From NCBI RefSeq assembly GCF_000524195.1, contig NW_020170381.1:1569481-1633480 (forward strand): a stretch of 64,000 nucleotides of DNA, written 5' to 3'. The notes under the pieces were generated by a model. That model did no database searches. It was not told the origin of the DNA and saw only the letters and a list, made by a program, of their open reading frames with translations. Positions 13,840 through 25,084 of the stretch are shown piece after piece. The stretch's first letter is position 1; each line of letters opens with the position of its first letter. A program made the translations under genes and the position numbers. Source of the DNA: Echinococcus granulosus (Eukaryota; Platyhelminthes; Cestoda; Cyclophyllidea; Taeniidae).

Positions 13840-13965
13840 TATACATGGCATACAGAAGGTATTTGGGCTACTGGTATGGTCCGAAGACCAGCCCCCCAGT
13901 GCGGTACAATAGCCAATTTAAAAGTGGCTCTTCACCAAAACCGAGAGTCAAATAACCATTACATT
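13840..13965 (+). repeat. Retroelement leader-like repeat, copy 1
   Basis: This stretch resembles, on the opposite strand, the segment at about 21940-22050. Shared blocks include gctactggtatggtccgaag here against gctaccggcatggcccaaag there. Further on, aaaagtggctcttcaccaaa here matches aaaagtggcgcctcaccaga there, followed in both by an accgag..aaa..ccattac/ccactatc tail. The spacing of the matching blocks is similar. It is probably the end of an LTR or the leader of a gypsy-type element, because gypsy pol remains lie directly downstream. The assignment to a particular part of an element is inference. Confidence 0.5.
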
Positions 13966-14149
13966 GCATTTATAAGGCTACATTTTATTGTGGTGGAATG
14001 TTATTGATTGTATACGGAGCTATATGGTGTAGGTTACGTAATTTGGTACTAAGATTACCTTTGTTGCTCGAAATACATCTTCGCTCCAAGGGTGGTAAAA
14101 CTTGCCACGTATTTCAAGAGGCGGAACGGGTTGGGTGTGATTGCCATGA

Positions 14150-16320
14150 CGGGCACAAGTACTTAAGCGCGAGGTTGAAAACTTGTCTCACCCCCCTGAA
14201 CATTATGGGTTGCTACATTCACGTTGGGTAAGGAAGTATAAACTGGCATTCTCAGTTCGCAGCCTGTGAGCATTTTGAACGGTAAAACGCTGGTAAACAC
14301 ATGGACTATAGAACTATACACAAGAAGGCACCGTCCCAGGCGCAAATTCCAATTCTGCAGTTGGATATGCTTACTAAAAACCTTCAACAGTCCAAATGGT
14401 GTGTGATTCGTTCTTCCTATCTGTCTATTGCCCTGGGGATGACCAAGTGTAGTACGTGGTTATAGAGATCCAGATGGTTTCACATAGTTCTGTAAAAAGT
14501 AAGCCCTCGAATTTGGCACTTTGATCGCCAGGCACCTTTTCGGGAACTCCCCGTTGAGGAATCCGACGATTGAAGAAAACGGACGTGAGCGCTGCAGTGC
14601 CTTAAGTCTTCATTGGTTTTACTTCAGCTACTTTAGTAAAACGGTCTATCTTTACGAGGATAGAATAATAGCCTCTTTTTGTGGCCTGTCGAGGGTCCAC
14701 GATGCCGATGCCTACTCTCCCCTGTGGGCGTAATTTGAAATAGTAGAACCACTGTGAAGTAAGGCCCTTTGAATCTGCTGCAGGCAGCGCAAGTGCGGCA
14801 GAAATCAAGTACATTCTGGGTAAGCGAAGACCACCAATACTTTTTGCCCGAGTCATCTAGTACTTTCGTTTCCCCTACACGGCTCAATTGCTTGTATCCT
14901 CGTGTTATTTGTGAATACTTGCGTCCGTTTTCACTAACGGGGCTGGGGACTACTAAGCATCTAAATGTTCCAGTTCGATCTTTGTAAATAACTATTACGA
15001 CTTCATGCCCTGGCGATAGTTTCGACTACTCCTACCATATAGGTTAGGCCACCTTGCCTGATGAGGTCGCCTCTTTTGTCGTTGGCTTGTAAGAGGATGT
15101 AAGAAATCTCTCATGCACCATTAGAGCCTTGGCACGAACGGTATTTTGCGGGTTCCTCCACTGGTATTTACTTGGCTCGCTCAAAAATACGGCATTGACG
15201 GAAGCGTAGCTGATTTACAAGACATCTGGTTTTGAAAATGAGGCATCTGGATCTTATCTTGCCGTTTCTTTGCTGTACGCTATTGTGAGATCGTAATGCT
15301 ACAGGTTTTACGTGCCAACGCGCTACCGAGTGGTCTATCCCTCCTGTTGTTCTCAACCGGGTCAATGCCTGATGATTTGTTCCCACTATGAGCTTTTCTT
15401 TATCGGGTAATGTCTGAATTGTCCAATCAGTTTACATTGGGTTGCACTTTTCTGTCCCATCTGTTTATTGAATTTGGTATTTCCGGAAGCGACGGCTTTG
15501 TCCCAACCTTCGTCATCAATTTGATGGAGTACACCACCTGCAGCTGCATCATTAGCATTGGTGTCTAGGATGGATAGCGAGGCACCTGTTTCAAAACTAG
15601 TCAATGCTAGAATCACTTTGGAGCAGAGCATTTGTTTCAGTGGTTTGAAGGCTTTATTGTACTCTATCTCACACTTGAAATACCTTTCTCTGGGTTTATG
15701 CAGCGGACCTTTAACAAAAGACACCTGTAGTAGCCTGCCGAGCCTAGGAAACTACGAAATCCTGTCTGATTGAGTGGTGTTGATGGGATCCTCCCTTGCT
15801 CTGACGAGACAGAATGTCCCAAAAGTTTAATTGAATGCTCTGGAAACTGTTATTTTTTGGGGTCAACGATAAACCCGGTCGTGTATGTGATCTAACGTAG
15901 ACTCTAGATTAGCATTCTATTCCCGAATATCTCTACTGAAGGCAGGGATGGCATCTAGGCATAGCATAGATTATTACGGGAATGATTCAATCAAAGTAGC
16001 GTGCGTAAAGTTTTGGAAAATATGGCTGCTGTATCGTCTGCCTTCCTTCTATTTATTTCTGCTATCTCCACTGACTAATATACCTATTCTAAAGCCAGAA
16101 TGCCAACCACTTCGACTCGTGTAGGGAGCCCAATAGATGATTTACGTGGGGTAGGGGAATCCTTTTTGGCAATTTTGAGGGAGTCTCACTCACCAGGCGA
16201 GACGGCATGCTCTTGTTTCACAGTGCTTGTTCTTCCAAGATTAACCTTTTGACATGAGACTATACTCGTGTACTCAACCAGTAACTTCCGAATTTCTTTC
16301 CTTTCGTTGACGGTGACATG
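14150..16320 (-). mobile_element. Decayed Ty3/gypsy retrotransposon pol (RT, RNase H, integrase) on minus strand
   Basis: Read right to left on the minus strand, pieces of gypsy Pol occur in canonical order across several frames with stops. Near 16300 is ERKEIRKLLVEYTSIVS (pre-RT), near 16130 LLGSLHESKW, near 15950 LDAIPAFSRDI (remnant of the YLDDI catalytic box), and near 15740 RSFLGSAGYYR. From 15690 LSILDTNANDAAAGGVLHQ is the RNase H start, and near 15380 GTNHQALTRLR continues it. From 14860 YWW...FCRTCAACSRFKGP is the HHCC zinc finger of integrase, and from 14740 GIVDPRQATKRGYYSILVKI with DRFTK is the integrase core. A C-terminal piece (W..RLGRCLLVYSS) reaches about 14160. The RT DD motif is destroyed and several frameshifts are present, so this copy is inactive. 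LTRs were not delimited. Confidence 0.8.
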
Positions 16321-16559
16321 AGTAAGTTGAGAATAAGAGTCACTGAGGTTGGTCATATGTATTGCTGCGGCTTCAAATAGGACGTCGCAAATACTATCGA
16401 TACCCCTTAGGTGACGAAAAGGCTACCGAGGTTTTAGTGTCTTGGTAGGTAGGGGTGTCATTTGCTGACATCAGGAAAGCCCTGATGCCACGTAGGAAAC
16501 CAGCCCTAAGAATTATGTCCCAAGTTAAAACTGAGCATAAAAGGATTTAGCTGCCCAGG

Positions 16560-17560
16560 CTTCCCTTTAACCTACTGCATACATACTGCGAGCGAATAAA
16601 ACACATTCATCCACACTTGTGACCAACAATTTCTCTCTTCCAATCTTGGGCCATGATGAGACCGTCCATTGGGATTGATTTCCTCTCGGACTTTGGCGTA
16701 GCCAACAATGTGAAAGCATGTGCCACTGCACTCTCCATTCGTGGCAAGACCGCTTTGACCGGCAACCAATTGGCTCTACCACCCGGTAATGAGTTCTCAG
16801 CACCTCCTACCCACTTTTACAGCATAATGCATTACAATGGCACCACAGTCTTCTGTCTCAGTACGATGATGACACCTCTCTTTGGAGAAAATCAATGTAT
16901 CTAAATAATGAAGCTAACGCAATTTAGATTCGAGCATTGTCCAGTCGCCCAACAGCTCTTCGTCTTCGCCTCTCCACATGATGTTTAAGAAGTAGCCAGG
17001 CGACTGGAGGCAGTGCGGAGACTGCTGCACACTCAATGCTATGGCAGTATTTGATAAATATCCCATTTCACAATCTTCATGATTTTCAGCCTTTCTGTGT
17101 AGAAAACCCAACCAACTCTTAAGTCTCTCTGGTAGAAGAACAGATATCACTACTCCTTTTGGCTACTGTGCACTTGCACGTATGCCCTTTGACCCATACA
17201 ATGTGGTGAAGACATTTAAAAGGTTTACAGATCATGTAGGGTACACAAACAGCATCTCCACACCCTCTCGGGACTTAATCAGCAATACGGGATGACTACC
17301 AATCCCAACGAGTGTCGTTTCGACATGAAATCGTTGGGGTTCCCTGACCACACTTCTGATTTGGTATTAGCCCCTTGCCGACGTGCTTACTCTCTACTCC
17401 ATAGCTTTTGGACTGCATTAATGCCTATCTTCGCTTCATCTCCAGCCGTTCTGGACACGTTCAGCCACACTCACACTCCACAGCGCGAGTCTTCACCTAG
17501 TGTTTTTTCCACTGAAAACACATTTAAGGGAAAGTTATGTGTTCCTTATAAATTCATATG
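16560..17560 (+). mobile_element. Decayed Ty3/gypsy pol fragment (protease end and RT) on plus strand
   Basis: On + near 16670 the words IGIDFLSDFGV match the end of a retropepsin domain (the ILGxDFLxHFGL box). RT follows in two frames. Around 17148-17245 DITTPFGYCALARMPFDPYN corresponds to the box preceding the YxDD motif. After a frameshift, HKQHLHTLSGLNQQYGMTT then NPNECRFDMKSLGFPDHT fits the RT block usually reading NPxKCxFxxxxLxFLGH. The YVDDI position is degraded to CGEDI. The fragment is divergent to, and about 240 bp from, the minus-strand gypsy pol, and its sequence is not simply the inverse of it, so two insertions are implied. No confident RNase H or integrase was found downstream. 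Confidence 0.7.
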
Positions 17561-19474
17561 ATTTATTGTTCACTTATTCTCGTGCTTTTACTATTTTAAT
17601 GAACACGCCGGTACGTAAGCTGATGCCTCCTTACTTTCGGGTCTCAGACGAACGTCAAAACGGAATAGTTGTTGCTTCAGCATCGTTTACTTGAGCAGTT
17701 TCCGCAGGCTCTATTGAGTTGACTAAATCACAACAGATCCGAGGTACTAGTTGAGCTTCTGTTGAAGCACAATGGGCTATTTTCCAACTATGTTGAGTGT
17801 AGTGTTTTACGCGACGTGTTATTTTTTTTCTCAATTTATGCATTTAAAGTCGTTATTCTGTGGTACACCTAGACTGGTTGGCCAGTTTTATTAGGGACAA
17901 CCATCACGTGACTGTCTTCTAGCACGTATGCTTTAAATCCCTTCCTGCAGCAGTCTGCCTTTTTACTCGTCAAGGATAATAGCTAGCTTTTATCTTTACC
18001 AAATGGACCCATTTCTAGTACTAAACTTCAATTTACAATAAGAGAAATTCTTTGGGTGGTTTTGGATTATCCGTTCTATCTACGCCAATAGCCGGTCAGA
18101 TTGTCTGACTCCGTATTTCCGTCAACACCGACTCCGACTCCTATACACTCATGATAACAAACTTATGTTAATGATGCAATGTATCTTCTGCAACTCAGCT
18201 TCGTCCATCTGAGGGTTTGAAGCAGGACGTCAATGGGGGGCAACAAAGGCTCTATACTACTCTTTCGACCCTCGCGATGCTCTGATTCAGACCTTCCGAA
18301 TAGGTTTGAATGTGAAAAAACTAATTAGACCATATTTGTTCGAAATCGACTCCAAAAGGTAAATGAGTCTGATCAGGACCTGGCCGGTAGAATTAAAGTC
18401 AGTCTACATAACGCCCAGGAGACTAACTGCAAAGGATATCGTTTGAATAACTACTTGAATGCGTTTCTGCAAGTAACGGACTCCACTTCCTAACCCGCAC
18501 CTTTTGTCACCTGCTGTGACGCGTTTAACACAAATAAATGTGTTTCACTTTTTTTAAGGATGCCTCGTGCCTGTCAATGTGAGCTCACCATATTTCTCGC
18601 AGCACATGCTTATCAGTCTTGGAGTAAATCAGGTTAAGTTTAATGAGCACCAAGTAATGACCATCACCAAGCAATCATCTTGTGGCATATTTTGTTTTGT
18701 CAGAAGCATATGGCACAGCAGTTAGTGGGACTGAAATTGCCTTGTTAGATGCCACTTAAAGCATAATCAGGTTCTAACTACCTTATTGCCTCACTTAAGG
18801 AATCATTTCTACGATGTAGTTGATCCAAATTAAGATATCCTGTAAATGCATGGTGCAATGAAATAATGGGGATAATTGTACCAAAAGAAATACTTACACG
18901 ATCAGTAAATATTACCACACCGATGAGCTAGATCGTGGGGTTAACAGTTTGGTTTTTCACCTGTATTTAGTCGCTCCACAGGGAAGTTGGGGTGCCCGCC
19001 TTCATGTCACCGCTTTGAGATTGGCCTTTCATTGGCAGGCAGGTTATCGTGCGGCTGCCACCCTTGTGATTGGGCAGTCTGTTTCCCGCTGTTTTGTGAT
19101 GGCTTTCATCACCCGCATCAGTACCCATAAGATCTAAGGCACGTAAGGTTTAGAACTCGGGATTTGGTGGCACGCACTCGTTTTGTTTCGTATGCTTAAT
19201 AGAACCCCAATTAGTCTAACATAGAATGCACTGCCTGCCATCTCATACTTATTGTTGCATATTCAATCACTTTGAATTCATCCTTGGTTTCTGTGCAACG
19301 ATAAAGTATGCTGTCATTTTTTCTGCCAGACGTTGCTTAATTATGACCATGTATCTGCATTTTGCTGATCAAGTTCACTCTTAAGATGAAGGGTTCAATT
19401 TAGTACTTCGTGCTACCTGGACGTCCATGGGATCGCATAAAGCATAATTCATGACTCATTTTGATTTTCCTTAG
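17561..19474. other. No recognised gene; possible unrecognised transposon remains and 5' end of the ETHE1-like gene
   Basis: Short open stretches such as 17500-17694 and 18949-19137 on + have no recognisable motif. The missing first coding exon of the ETHE1-like gene, with its start codon, should lie in or before this interval but could not be picked out. Confidence 0.35.
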
Positions 19475-21837
19475 AACTTCTCTTCCAATGGAAAGCAAAG
19501 CTTTTCGCCTACTATAAGCAAACGAACCATTCATTTTTTCGCCACCTTTTTGAACCAATCACTTCCACATTCACGTACCTCATTGGCTATACCTCGCCTA
19601 GACGGGCTATCCACATTGATCCCGTGTTGGAAACTGTCCAACGTGATGAGAAAGTGGTAACTGTTTCGGATATGGTTTCGTGCATTTATGTTGTCAAGAA
19701 CAGTTTCTACAGTTTTAATGGGTCTATGTCTTAAGATTGACCAGTTGTCCCTGTTCTATAATTTGTGATAAACGACTCATCGCATACGATTCCATCTTTT
19801 GACATTACTGTCTCAGAACGATGGGGTCACTTTGATCGATTAAAACAAAATATCGCGTCCAGAATATAGAATGGTTAGAGCCCTAAATCCACTGACGCTT
19901 CAAAAGGTTCACTTTTAACTCCTTAAACCGAAAAAGAATCAAAACACAGGATATCCCGCGGATAGCCTTAAGCTATTCCTTTATGGTAGATTTTTTGACC
20001 CAAAAAAACTCTAATGGTTCCAAAAGGTTTAAATCTGTCCTGCGTTTAATACCCAAGTGTAAGCTATTGAAGTGTTTTTAACCACCACCTATCACTCCAT
20101 TGCTCTCAGAGCTAGTAAATTAAGTGATGTTTTGGTTACGCACGTCTAATAATTTGCATCCAGATAAGCACGGGCAAAAATTTACCATAATAACGAATGT
20201 ATCACAATAGATATCATTCTACTCAGTTTTCCGTAGCTGTGTTCTATTTCTACAAATAGAGATAATGAAAGGGAGAATTTAGTATCTTAGACAGCTCGCA
20301 CCACCCATTGAATCACAAAAAACGTAGTGCTTGAGGAGCCCAACTCACTCCTACCTTACATGTGCACTGGTGATGCAACCAGAAGACTTTGTTTTTTTTA
20401 AACTTGCAGATAAGGGAGCTGAACTTGGATTTGCTCTTTGTGCTCAACACGAACGTGCACGCGGACCACGTGACGGGCTCAGGAGCCCTGAAGGAGATGT
20501 TCGCTCCCACCTGCAAAAGCGTCATCTCCGACTCATCGGGCACGTGAGCGGATGGCCTCGTGAAGGCTGGCGAAGTCCTTGATTGCGGAAGCATCCATTT
20601 AGAATGTCGCAGCACTTCAGGTACCTGGGCGCATGCGGGATATGATTAGGTAGCCATAGCCGTCGAAGCATCTATCAGTTTAGGTGGCCAAAGCATTTGC
20701 CCTCTACCGGTATTCGCTCCCATTAAGGCTGTAGAAAGTTCCCCAAATGAGCTCTATGCACCCGTACCTTATACAATGATGGCCCTTGAGAGATTCATAA
20801 ATGGAAAATTTGCAAATAAGGATTTGTTTTGAACACTTTAAGCATCTACAGTAGAGTATGTAATTTTCCTACCGCATATCTACCCACGATCGTTTGAAGC
20901 GGTTACTGTACATGCTTGGTTGTTTAATGTTTCCAAGACTGCGATTAGGTTAGATCACAAGGTAGCTACCGCATGGCGTAGATTTTGTGAGACTATCATG
21001 AGGAAATGTAGGGAGTTTAAGGCCTAAGATTGCCCTGCCCCTTGTGAGGTCATACGAACGGTTGTTTCACCTACGTGCTCCACTCGGCACGAGAGGCCTT
21101 CACAGGGGATGCCTTGCTCGTTCGCGGCTGCGGGAGGACGGATCTTGAGCAGGGCTCGCTCGAGACCCTCTATGAATCCGTTCACTCGAAAATACTATTC
21201 CTTCCCGACGACCACCTCCTCTTTCCTGCTTACGAGTACTCGGGTTGTATGATGACCACTGTGGGAGAAGAAAAGAAGTATAACACACGGTCTGGAGCAG
21301 AAATGTTCCATTAAGATGCGCAATTTTGACTTAAAAAGTTATTTATATTTATTCAAAACAATAAATAAGGGAAATGAGAAATCCGAAGTACACAGTTAAC
21401 TGGCTTGGCTGCTAATGGAAGTGACAAACACCTGTTTGTATTTGTTTTAAGTTTGCCTATCCATATTTGAGAAGACGTAACAGTGTACACCTTATACATA
21501 TTTTCCCGTCCTATGCCTTATGCTTGCCACACGCTTTAATACACACCTAAATGTTTTGCCGCAAAATCAGTAAGTTCACTTACAAACGATCATGTTTGAA
21601 AACGGACTAACTGGTTATTCATGCAAATGGAAACTTAGTTTTATTTGTTCCTGCTTTAGACTTGGCGTGTCAAAAGAAAAGTTTGTTAAAATTATGGAAA
21701 ATCTGAATCTTTCATACCCGAAACAAATTGATCGGTCTCTTCCACTCAACCTCAAATGTGCATATGACGAGAAACCTCTCGGCTCTGAAAAAACGTTTCA
21801 GCATTATATTAGTACACAGATTTTGTACCATGTGTAA
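19475..21837 (+). CDS. ETHE1: ETHE1-like persulfide dioxygenase (metallo-beta-lactamase fold), 5' end not found, in-frame TGA; possible pseudogene
   Basis: ETHE1 oxidises glutathione persulfide in mitochondrial sulfide catabolism. Exons: about 19475-19656 ([29 protein letters not shown]), 20410-20620 ([31 protein letters not shown]), 21049-21289 ([37 protein letters not shown]) and 21660-21837 ([18 protein letters not shown]). All junctions are in phase and residue order follows human ETHE1 closely. Oddities: a TGA at 20545-20547 lies inside exon 20410-20620, with conserved sequence on both sides in the same frame; the first His of the HxHxDH motif, an iron ligand in human ETHE1 (H79), is Asn (codon 20452-20454); the usual PAHDYHG reads PAYEYSG; and the donor after 21289 is a weak GTCTGG. 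The other two iron ligands, His in GHT and Asp in TGDAL, are kept. The sequence could be a young pseudogene, an inactive paralogue or a sequencing error; the identity itself is firm. Confidence 0.82.
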
Positions 21838-21859
21838 AACATGCAAAGTACACTGCTTC

Positions 21860-22380
21860 ATTAGTACCAATACTTTAATCTATAACTAACAATAAAAATC
21901 CACGTTTTAAAAGAATTCACTCCGAGCCACTGCTTTGTAATACGATAGTGGTTTATCCCTCGGTTCTGGTGAGGCGCCACTTTTGTACTTTGAAATAGCC
22001 CCCTTGTACCTCGCTGGGTGGGCTGGCCTTTGGGCCATGCCGGTAGCTCCGACACATTCTCCGTGCTAAATATATATATTCTGCACCAGTATTGTGTCTT
22101 TTTTTGTCTTCAGGGAGTCTCGAGACGCTACAGCTTTCTGATCGAATGATAGCATACTTCTACATTATCTAAGTAGAAACCCGAGAGCGGCTTTATTGTT
22201 GTAATAAAATTGCCATGCTGTGCCTCGAGTCCTCCTATACCGAGTTAAGCCAAGGTAGTGTAAGAGAGCATATATCACAAAACAGGGGAGCTGGGGTGCT
22301 ACCAGCATGACTCGAAAGACTTGTGGCAGCTTAAGTCCACGAGCACTAAAATGCACGGGTAGAAGAAGCATTGAGTCATT
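21860..22380 (-). mobile_element. LTR-plus-leader-like retroelement fragment
   Basis: On the minus strand, from about 22380, a non-coding stretch contains an AATAAA (near 22195). It then enters a segment with tggcgcctcaccagaaccga (near 21965) that could be a primer-binding site. This leader part shares sequence blocks with the plus-strand copy at 13840-13965. No open coding region follows, so it looks like a solo or truncated LTR copy. Neither terminal repeats nor a target-site duplication could be defined by eye. Confidence 0.4.
21891..21896 (+). terminator. Polyadenylation signal of the ETHE1-like gene
   Basis: An AATAAA hexamer lies 54 bases after the TAA stop at 21835-21837, a normal distance for a compact 3'UTR. 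Confidence 0.5.
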
Positions 22381-23594
22381 ACAGCTAACAAGAGTTAGAC
22401 TAATGGCAAGAAAATTTTGCCATAGATGCGCTACATTTTTTGAGAGAATATAACTTATAGTTGGACAATGAGATTCGACGCCTTAGGGAGGGTCGCTAAA
22501 GCATGTAAGCTACTCACCATTGTGTATTTCGCTGATTAAAATTCTACTAGAGCAAAACTAAACCTCATTAGAAACAATGGCTATAGTGTATAATGGTGAA
22601 GCAGACCAAGTTAACGCATTATTTGTTACAAATTGACATTTTGCTAGCTCTTCAGTCCATACGGGTTATGGTTCTGCGATGAACCAGCCATAGTTTCTGG
22701 ACGCAAGTAGTGGATCCTCCTCCACACTGGTAAGGCTAAGTAAGGCCGCAAATAGCTTCGGAACCCAACCTTGTATCAAAGAGGATATCACTAGTTAGGT
22801 GTAAATGGGTTGTCCCTCCGAGTCTCGAGGGTGCAAGAGTCCATTCAAGGCAGTGCCGTGCACCTTTGGGCAAATTTACAATTTTAAATAAATATTTTAC
22901 AATATTTTTGCACTAATTTGCTATTCAGTTTTCATACAAACACTTATCTTAATTTGTTTAAGCTGCTCGCTTTGCTTGTATGCATACATGAATGATTGGT
23001 TACAGTTTAGGTCACTAACCCTATTCTGATTGGCTAGTGATCTTGGTAATAGTTCAATTATTAGATTTGTTGTTATCGCTTCACATTCTTCATTGTATCA
23101 ACCGCAAGGCCGCTCACGGGACTTCCTGATGATAAAACGCATGCTGGTCCTCCGATGAAATAATAATTTAAGTATGTTGCGGTCTTATGTGGTTTACTTT
23201 TCTGTTTTTTTTCTGCATTTTCACAAACAGCTGGCTTGTAGTGGGCCATTTTATTCAAACAAGCTCCCGTAATAAAGTTAAAATAGTTTGTATTACAAGC
23301 GGCCTGTTTTTTGTTGTGAGGGCGTTTCAAAAGAGGTGGAGCCTGGACTATGAGTGCTGTTTACCTTAGTATTGGTAGCTTGAATTTAATTGCGATGCGA
23401 TGTTGATGACGGTTGCTCATTCCCAAAGTATGCAACGAACATATCGGTGTTTGCCGTAGACCACCTTTTTAGTTAAAAATTTTTAGTATACAAGATTATT
23501 TTAAATTTTACATAAAAACTGGTCTGTTGGTACAAATTTTCTTTGGACTTGATATTCCCTTAATAGATTTTGCGTTTCCTCTGAATTATTAGAA
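22381..23594. other. Intergenic DNA with a possible repeat at about 22650-22870
   Basis: No coding signal was found. The block at 22650-22870 is more GC-rich than its AT-rich flanks and has abrupt edges, as expected of a dispersed repeat, but no second copy was seen here. The 3' part, close to 23595, would hold the promoter of the BCR-like exon. Confidence 0.3.
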
Positions 23595-24118
23595 ATGAAC
23601 TTACACGCCAATTTTCTCCAGTTATGGTCCAGCAAATTCCCATGTTCTGTGGATCCACTTCCTCAGCTTGAGTGTTTAAAGGCGGATCAATTTCTCACAG
23701 TAAATGAACAGCGTGTTGCCCTTGAAGTTGCTCAGTCAGAGGTATCCGCCTCCATCGATCGCTTGCAGACAACTCTAAACCAACAACTATTTATATCCGA
23801 CTATCTGCGCACCTGTATAACGAAATTAAGTGCAGTTTCTCGAGTATTTAACGAACTTGAAAATGGGGATGAAAACAGTGGTGGTGAAGAGGCCCCATCC
23901 CTTAAGTCGGATGAGAGACAGACCCCACCACAGAGTGATTCCAACAGCGCAACCGCATCAGCACTTAATTTGTCCGTGCCATCGCCAACCCAAGCCCCGT
24001 CTCTTTCGCTTACTCCGCCCTTCTTCAACTCCTCTTCTCCACTTCTCTCGGAGACGTCGCGAAACCTCCTTTTGCATTCCGCCCTCAATTCCCAGTCTGC
24101 AAAGACTGATTCACTACC
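23595..24118 (+). CDS. First exon of a BCR-like protein (N-terminal coiled-coil oligomerisation domain); rest of gene not in evidence
   Basis: The frame opens with ATG at 23595 and runs 174 codons to a good donor (GTGAGC at 24119), with a TGA just inside the intron. Residues 7-16 (FLQLWSSKFP) and about 49-70 (SASIDRLQTTLNQQLF, SDYLRTCI) resemble the start of human BCR, where FAEAW..QFP is followed by a coiled coil with S.IRRLEQEVNQERF...YLQT. That segment forms the oligomerisation helix of BCR. The remainder is Ser/Pro/Thr-rich and acidic (EEAP, SPTQAP, SLTPPFF), as expected of a disordered linker. No RhoGEF, PH, C2 or RhoGAP exons were recognised downstream. Either introns are very long, the later exons were too small to see, or this is another coiled-coil protein. 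The exon itself is well supported; the BCR label is moderate. Confidence 0.5.
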
Positions 24119-25084
24119 GTGAGCATATTTTACGACTTCTTATTTATCGTACTTTCCTTATAAAAAAACCACCCGATAGAATCACATTAAATTTTACTGA
24201 GTGGATCCACAGAAAAAAACTAGCTTTCAAAGTATGCTATTGCAAATTAGCTGGATGTATCCATCTTACGTTAAATTCGTCTTATTATACTTAGTATTTT
24301 ACATTAAACGATAAGCTTTGTGGTCTAGTTGGGATTGGTGGCCAAATTGTCTTCATTGCGTTTCTAAATTTGTCAAATAAAAACCTGGATGTGAAAATGA
24401 CTACTGCGAGAAAGCATCCAAAATATTTGCATTCACGAACAGTATTAATTTAATGGTGTTTAAATCCTACTTGCTTACAAACGCAATTACTCGAATAAAA
24501 TTGAGGAACGCGAATCTTTCCAAATGTTTTTTTCGTAATAAAAGGCAAATGTGGTGGAAGTATTGACAAAACCTTTTTGGATTTGCATAATTCCAAATAG
24601 CCTAGTATTATCACTCATTCTCACAGTTGCCCAGACAACTACTGTTTATTCTCTTTTCTCAAAATACAATGAGGCAAGGTTTCAACTAGGCATCCCAACA
24701 CTTACGGTAATCTTTTACGTTTACAGTCGAATAGCAAATCTGTTTTCATCTTTTTAAATTTAACCCCCTTTCATCCTTTCATGCGTCAATGTTCAACAAA
24801 CCCACTCGTTTATCGAAATTTTTTCATTTTTAATCTCATCATGGATAAATAATAATGTAAGCGTACACTGGTGCATTTGTAAATTTTATGTGAATAAATA
24901 GGTTTAACGCATAATGGCTGGAAAAATTAACACAAGTGCTTTCAATGAAGAAGAGAATACAAAACGAGGTTAAGCGTATACGTGCAAGTGTGCGTTTTTT
25001 AAAAGCAAAAAGTGCTTCCTTCATCGAGTAACCAGAGGGAAAAAATTTCGTCAAGTAGGAGATAGCAACTGACCAACAGTACGC

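Noticed and set aside
20545..20547. Selenocysteine at the TGA of the ETHE1-like gene
   Set aside because: No Cys or Sec is expected at this position in the family (human has Gln) and I could not identify a SECIS element by eye.
20544..20591. A 48-bp intron that would remove the in-frame TGA of the ETHE1-like exon
   Set aside because: The donor is good, but the acceptor lacks a pyrimidine tract and splicing would delete a conserved 16-residue strand. Kept only as an alternative to test.
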